This document shows, in pieces, positions 61,320-64,000 of a stretch of 64,000 nucleotides of DNA. Source of the stretch: Rhizobium sp. J15 (lineage in GTDB: Bacteria > Pseudomonadota > Alphaproteobacteria > Rhizobiales > Rhizobiaceae); NCBI RefSeq assembly GCF_002531825.1, contig NZ_NWSX01000009.1, positions 146,369 to 210,368 on the forward strand. Reading direction: 5' to 3'. A program made the translations under genes and the position numbers. Below the pieces are notes generated by a model that worked only from the letters and a program-made list of their open reading frames with translations, ran no database searches and was not told where the DNA came from. Positions within the stretch are counted from its first letter, which is position 1, and each line of letters starts with the position of its first letter.

Positions 61320-63566
61320 ATGCGTTCCGTCGTTTCCTTCAACGAAGGCTGGAGTTTCCACGAGGGCTTCGGCCAGCGTCTGCTCGAAAGCTTCGATGCC
61401 GCGAAGTCCGTCAGCCTGCCGCACACCGCCGTCGAACTGCCCTTCAACTATTTCGATGAAACCAGCTACCAGCGCGCCTTCACCTATCAGAAGATGCTGC
61501 GCTGGCTGCCGGAATTTGAGGGCCGCGAGGTCTCGCTCGTCTTCGACGCCGCCATGGCCGACAGCGTCGTCTATCTGAACGGCGAGGAAATCATCGCCCA
61601 CAAGGACGGCTACACCCCGTTCGAAGCCCGCCTTACCGGTAAGCTCATCAGGGGCGAGAACCTCGTCACCGTCAAAATCGACGGCAGCGAAAACCCCGCC
61701 ATTCCGCCCTTCGGCGGCCGCATCGATTATCTCACCTATGCCGGCATCTATCGCGACGTCTGGCTGAAGGTCACCGACCCCGTCTCGATCCGCAATCTCA
61801 AGATCGAAACCACCGATGTTCTCGCTTCGGAGAAATCGGCAAGCGTGCGCGTCGATATCGCCAATCCCGAGGGCCGCAGCTTCTCGGCGACCGTCACCGC
61901 CACGCTGAGGCAGGCCGACGGCACGGTGATCGCCACCGCCGCAACCGAAACGATTGGCGAGCGCACCAGGCTATCCTTCGGCGGCCTCACCGGCATCAGC
62001 CTCTGGGACATCACCGATCCCACGCTATACGAAGTCATCGTCGAACTGAGGACCGAGCACGGCTCCGACCGTGTCTCCACCCGCTTCGGCTTCCGCACCG
62101 CCGAATTCACGCCCGAAGGCTTCCGCTTGAACGGCAAGCCCCTGAAGCTGCGCGGCCTCAACCGCCACCAGGCCTTCCCCTATGTCGGTTACGCCGCCGG
62201 CCGGTCCGCCCAGGAGCGCGATGCCGACATCATGAAGTCGGTGCTGAAGTGCAATATCGTCCGCACCTCGCACTATCCGCAGTCGAAATGGTTCCTCGAC
62301 CGCTGCGACGCGATCGGCCTGCTCGTCTTCGAGGAAATTCCCGGCTGGCAGCATATCGGCGATGCCGACTGGCAGAAGGAATCGATCGAGAATGTCCGCC
62401 GCATGATCGAGCGCGACTGGAACCATCCCTCGATCATCATCTGGGGCGTGCGCATCAACGAGTCGCAGGATAGTCACGACTTCTACGTCGAGACCAACCG
62501 GCTGGCCCGCGACCTCGACAGCACCCGCCAGACCGGCGGCGTGCGGTATATTACCGAGAGCGAACTGCTCGAGGACGTCTACACGATGAACGATTTCATC
62601 CTCGGCAACGAGGAACTGCCGGGCGCCAACCGGCCGCGCACGGCGCTGCGCGGCCAGCAGGAAAACACCGGCCTGTCGCAGAAGGTGCCGTACCTCATCA
62701 CCGAGTTCAACGGCCACATGCACCCGACGAAGATCTACGACCAGGAACAGCGCCAGGCCGAGCATGTGCGCCGTCACCTGGAGGTGCTGAATGCCGCCTA
62801 TGGCGACCCCGATATCTCAGGCGCCATCGGCTGGTGCATGTTCGATTACAACACCCACAAGGATTTCGGCTCCGGCGACCGCATCTGCTATCACGGCGTC
62901 ATGGACATGTTCCGCGAGCCGAAATTCGCGGCCTATGCCTATATCAGCCAGTGCGACCCTTCCGAAGAGATCGTCATGAAGCCGGCGACCTTCTGGGCGC
63001 GCGGCGAGCGCAATATCGGCGGCGTGCTGCCGCTGATCATCCTGACCAATTGCGACGAGGTGGAGCTGCAATACGGCGCGCTGTCCAAGCGCATCGGTCC
63101 GGACCGCGAGAACTATCCGCACCTGCCGCATCCGCCCATCGTGCTCGACCACCGGCACTTCACGCCCGACGAACTCGGCACCTGGGGCCTCGAATGGATC
63201 GACGGCACCTTGACCGGCTATATCGGCGGCCAACCGGTGGCGAGCTTGACGCTCGCGGCCGATCCGCTGCCGACGACGCTGGAAATCGTTGCCGACAGCC
63301 GCACGCTGAAAGCCCGCGAACGCGACAGCACCCGCGTCATCATCCGCGCGCTCGATCAGTGCGGCCAGCGCCTTCCCTTTATGAACGACAGTATTTCGCT
63401 GAAGGTTCATGGACCGGCAAAGATCGTCGGCCCGGTCAACGTGCCGCTGCAGGGCGGCACCACCGGCTTCTGGCTGGAGGCGACGGGACTGACCGGCGAA
63501 ATCACCGTCGAAGCCGTTTCCTCGCGTTTTGCGCCGGCGACGCTTAACGTGACGGCTGTCGCCTGA
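61320..63566 (+). CDS. Glycoside hydrolase family 2 protein (beta-galactosidase/glucuronidase type)
   Basis: A 748-residue cytoplasmic glycosidase; no signal peptide. The sugar-binding N-domain covers about 1-150, the immunoglobulin-like domain about 155-260, and the TIM barrel about 265-560. The acid/base Glu lies in IIIWGVRINESQDS and the nucleophile Glu in YLITEFNGHMHPT. A DUF4982-like C-terminal domain and a further Ig-like domain follow to 748. GGGAGAG at 61308-61314 serves the ATG at 61320. It probably releases the sugar that the upstream enzymes oxidise. The exact glycoside cannot be named. Confidence 0.9.
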   Translation: MRSVVSFNEGWSFHEGFGQRLLESFDAAKSVSLPHTAVELPFNYFDETSYQRAFTYQKMLRWLPEFEGREVSLVFDAAMADSVVYLNGEEIIAHKDGYTPFEARLTGKLIRGENLVTVKIDGSENPAIPPFGGRIDYLTYAGIYRDVWLKVTDPVSIRNLKIETTDVLASEKSASVRVDIANPEGRSFSATVTATLRQADGTVIATAATETIGERTRLSFGGLTGISLWDITDPTLYEVIVELRTEHGSDRVSTRFGFRTAEFTPEGFRLNGKPLKLRGLNRHQAFPYVGYAAGRSAQERDADIMKSVLKCNIVRTSHYPQSKWFLDRCDAIGLLVFEEIPGWQHIGDADWQKESIENVRRMIERDWNHPSIIIWGVRINESQDSHDFYVETNRLARDLDSTRQTGGVRYITESELLEDVYTMNDFILGNEELPGANRPRTALRGQQENTGLSQKVPYLITEFNGHMHPTKIYDQEQRQAEHVRRHLEVLNAAYGDPDISGAIGWCMFDYNTHKDFGSGDRICYHGVMDMFREPKFAAYAYISQCDPSEEIVMKPATFWARGERNIGGVLPLIILTNCDEVELQYGALSKRIGPDRENYPHLPHPPIVLDHRHFTPDELGTWGLEWIDGTLTGYIGGQPVASLTLAADPLPTTLEIVADSRTLKARERDSTRVIIRALDQCGQRLPFMNDSISLKVHGPAKIVGPVNVPLQGGTTGFWLEATGLTGEITVEAVSSRFAPATLNVTAVA

Positions 63567-63572
63567 CGGCGA

Positions 63573-64000
63573 TCACGAAATCCTGAGCTGGCTTTCCGGA
63601 TCGAAGAACACCGCCTTGTCGAGATTGAAGGCAAGGCGGGCGCTCTGGCCGGGCGCTATGCCGGCATCGGCGCGCAGACGGGCCACGACCTCCTTGCCGC
63701 CGAGCTTGGTGACCGCGAAAGTGTCGGAACCGGCAGGTTCGATCACCTCGATCAGGCAATCGCCCTCGGTCAGCGACCGCGCCTTGCGGTCGGCGCCGTC
63801 TGGATCGGTCAGCGCCTCAGGCCGGATGCCGAAGACCACCTGCCGGCCGGCATAGGAGCTGAGGCCGTTATTTCCCGCCATGACGGGCAGCTTGAGCGGC
63901 GCGGCATTCGGCCGCTCCAGCGATACCGTGAGCCCGCCCGCGCCGTTTTCGATTGTGCCAGCGAGCAAGTTCATCGCGGGCGATCCCATGAAGTCTGCGA
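63573..64000 (-). CDS. Sugar ABC transporter ATPase, C-terminal part (cut by window edge)
   Basis: The last 142 or so residues of a MalK/UgpC-type ATPase. The frame continues past the window edge, where ADFMGSPAMNLLAGTI is the standard end of the nucleotide-binding domain. The visible part is the TOBE/OB regulatory domain (VVFGIRPEALTDPDG, then the ending KAVFFDPESQLRIS). It converges with GH2, six bases apart. A transporter operon presumably lies beyond 64000 and may feed the GH2 pathway. Confidence 0.88.
   Translation of the reverse strand, partial: ADFMGSPAMNLLAGTIENGAGGLTVSLERPNAAPLKLPVMAGNNGLSSYAGRQVVFGIRPEALTDPDGADRKARSLTEGDCLIEVIEPAGSDTFAVTKLGGKEVVARLRADAGIAPGQSARLAFNLDKAVFFDPESQLRIS

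Overview
The window is GC-rich alphaproteobacterial DNA. Gene content and order point to a fast-growing rhizobium of the Rhizobium leguminosarum/etli type: a polyol smoEFGK-mtlK locus, ExoD, SorC, RpiR and LysR regulators, many ABC sugar systems, and short palindromic intergenic repeats. This assignment is inference from families and layout, with no database search. No rRNA, tRNA, CRISPR array, transposase, integrase or phage gene was seen. The region reads as chromosomal or chromid-like, dense in small-molecule transport and catabolism.

Layout. 0.2-4.8 kb: an EmrAB-type drug efflux pair with a divergent TetR regulator and an AraC/GyrI-like regulator. 4.8-9.2 kb: three consecutive hairpin repeats, terC, gltX and lysS, with a C-rich inverted repeat pair between the synthetases. 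9.3-16.8 kb: an exported protein of unknown function, a LysR regulator, and a complete ydcSTUV-patD locus (putrescine/spermidine-type ABC importer plus aminobutyraldehyde dehydrogenase). 17-27.8 kb: an orphan LuxR regulator, small membrane proteins (DUF1328, DoxX, DUF1345), transaldolase, a SorC regulator, a short immunity-like orphan, an Ada-like repair protein, DUF2244/nth, a TetR/VOC pair, an EI24 membrane protein and an RpiR regulator. 27.8-37 kb: a polyol operon on the minus strand (SorC regulator, smoE, smoF, smoG, smoK, mtlK, HAD phosphatase, FGGY kinase). 37-41 kb: ExoD, then a ROK kinase and a GH20 hexosaminidase that converge. 41-46.7 kb: an RND pump and adaptor with their TetR regulator, then osmC. 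46.8-55.6 kb: an AraFGH-type sugar importer with epimerase and SDR on the minus strand, and divergently a FadR-type GntR regulator, galactonate dehydratase, DoxX and a second SDR. 55.6-64 kb: a class III nucleotide cyclase, a LacI regulator, and a plus-strand run of PhyH dioxygenase, SDR, SMP-30 lactonase and GH2 glycosidase. It ends in a truncated ABC ATPase at the window edge.

Several regulator genes sit beside clear inverted repeats that look like their operators (TetR at 3.1, 25.5 and 46.05 kb; LysR at 11.1 kb; SorC at 36 kb; GntR at 52.1 kb). The least explained module is the LacI/PhyH/SDR/SMP-30/GH2 block at 56.9-63.6 kb. Its genes look like a glycoside catabolic pathway whose substrate cannot be named from the sequence. 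It also carries an in-frame 21-codon mini-ORF that stops directly before the GH2 start codon.
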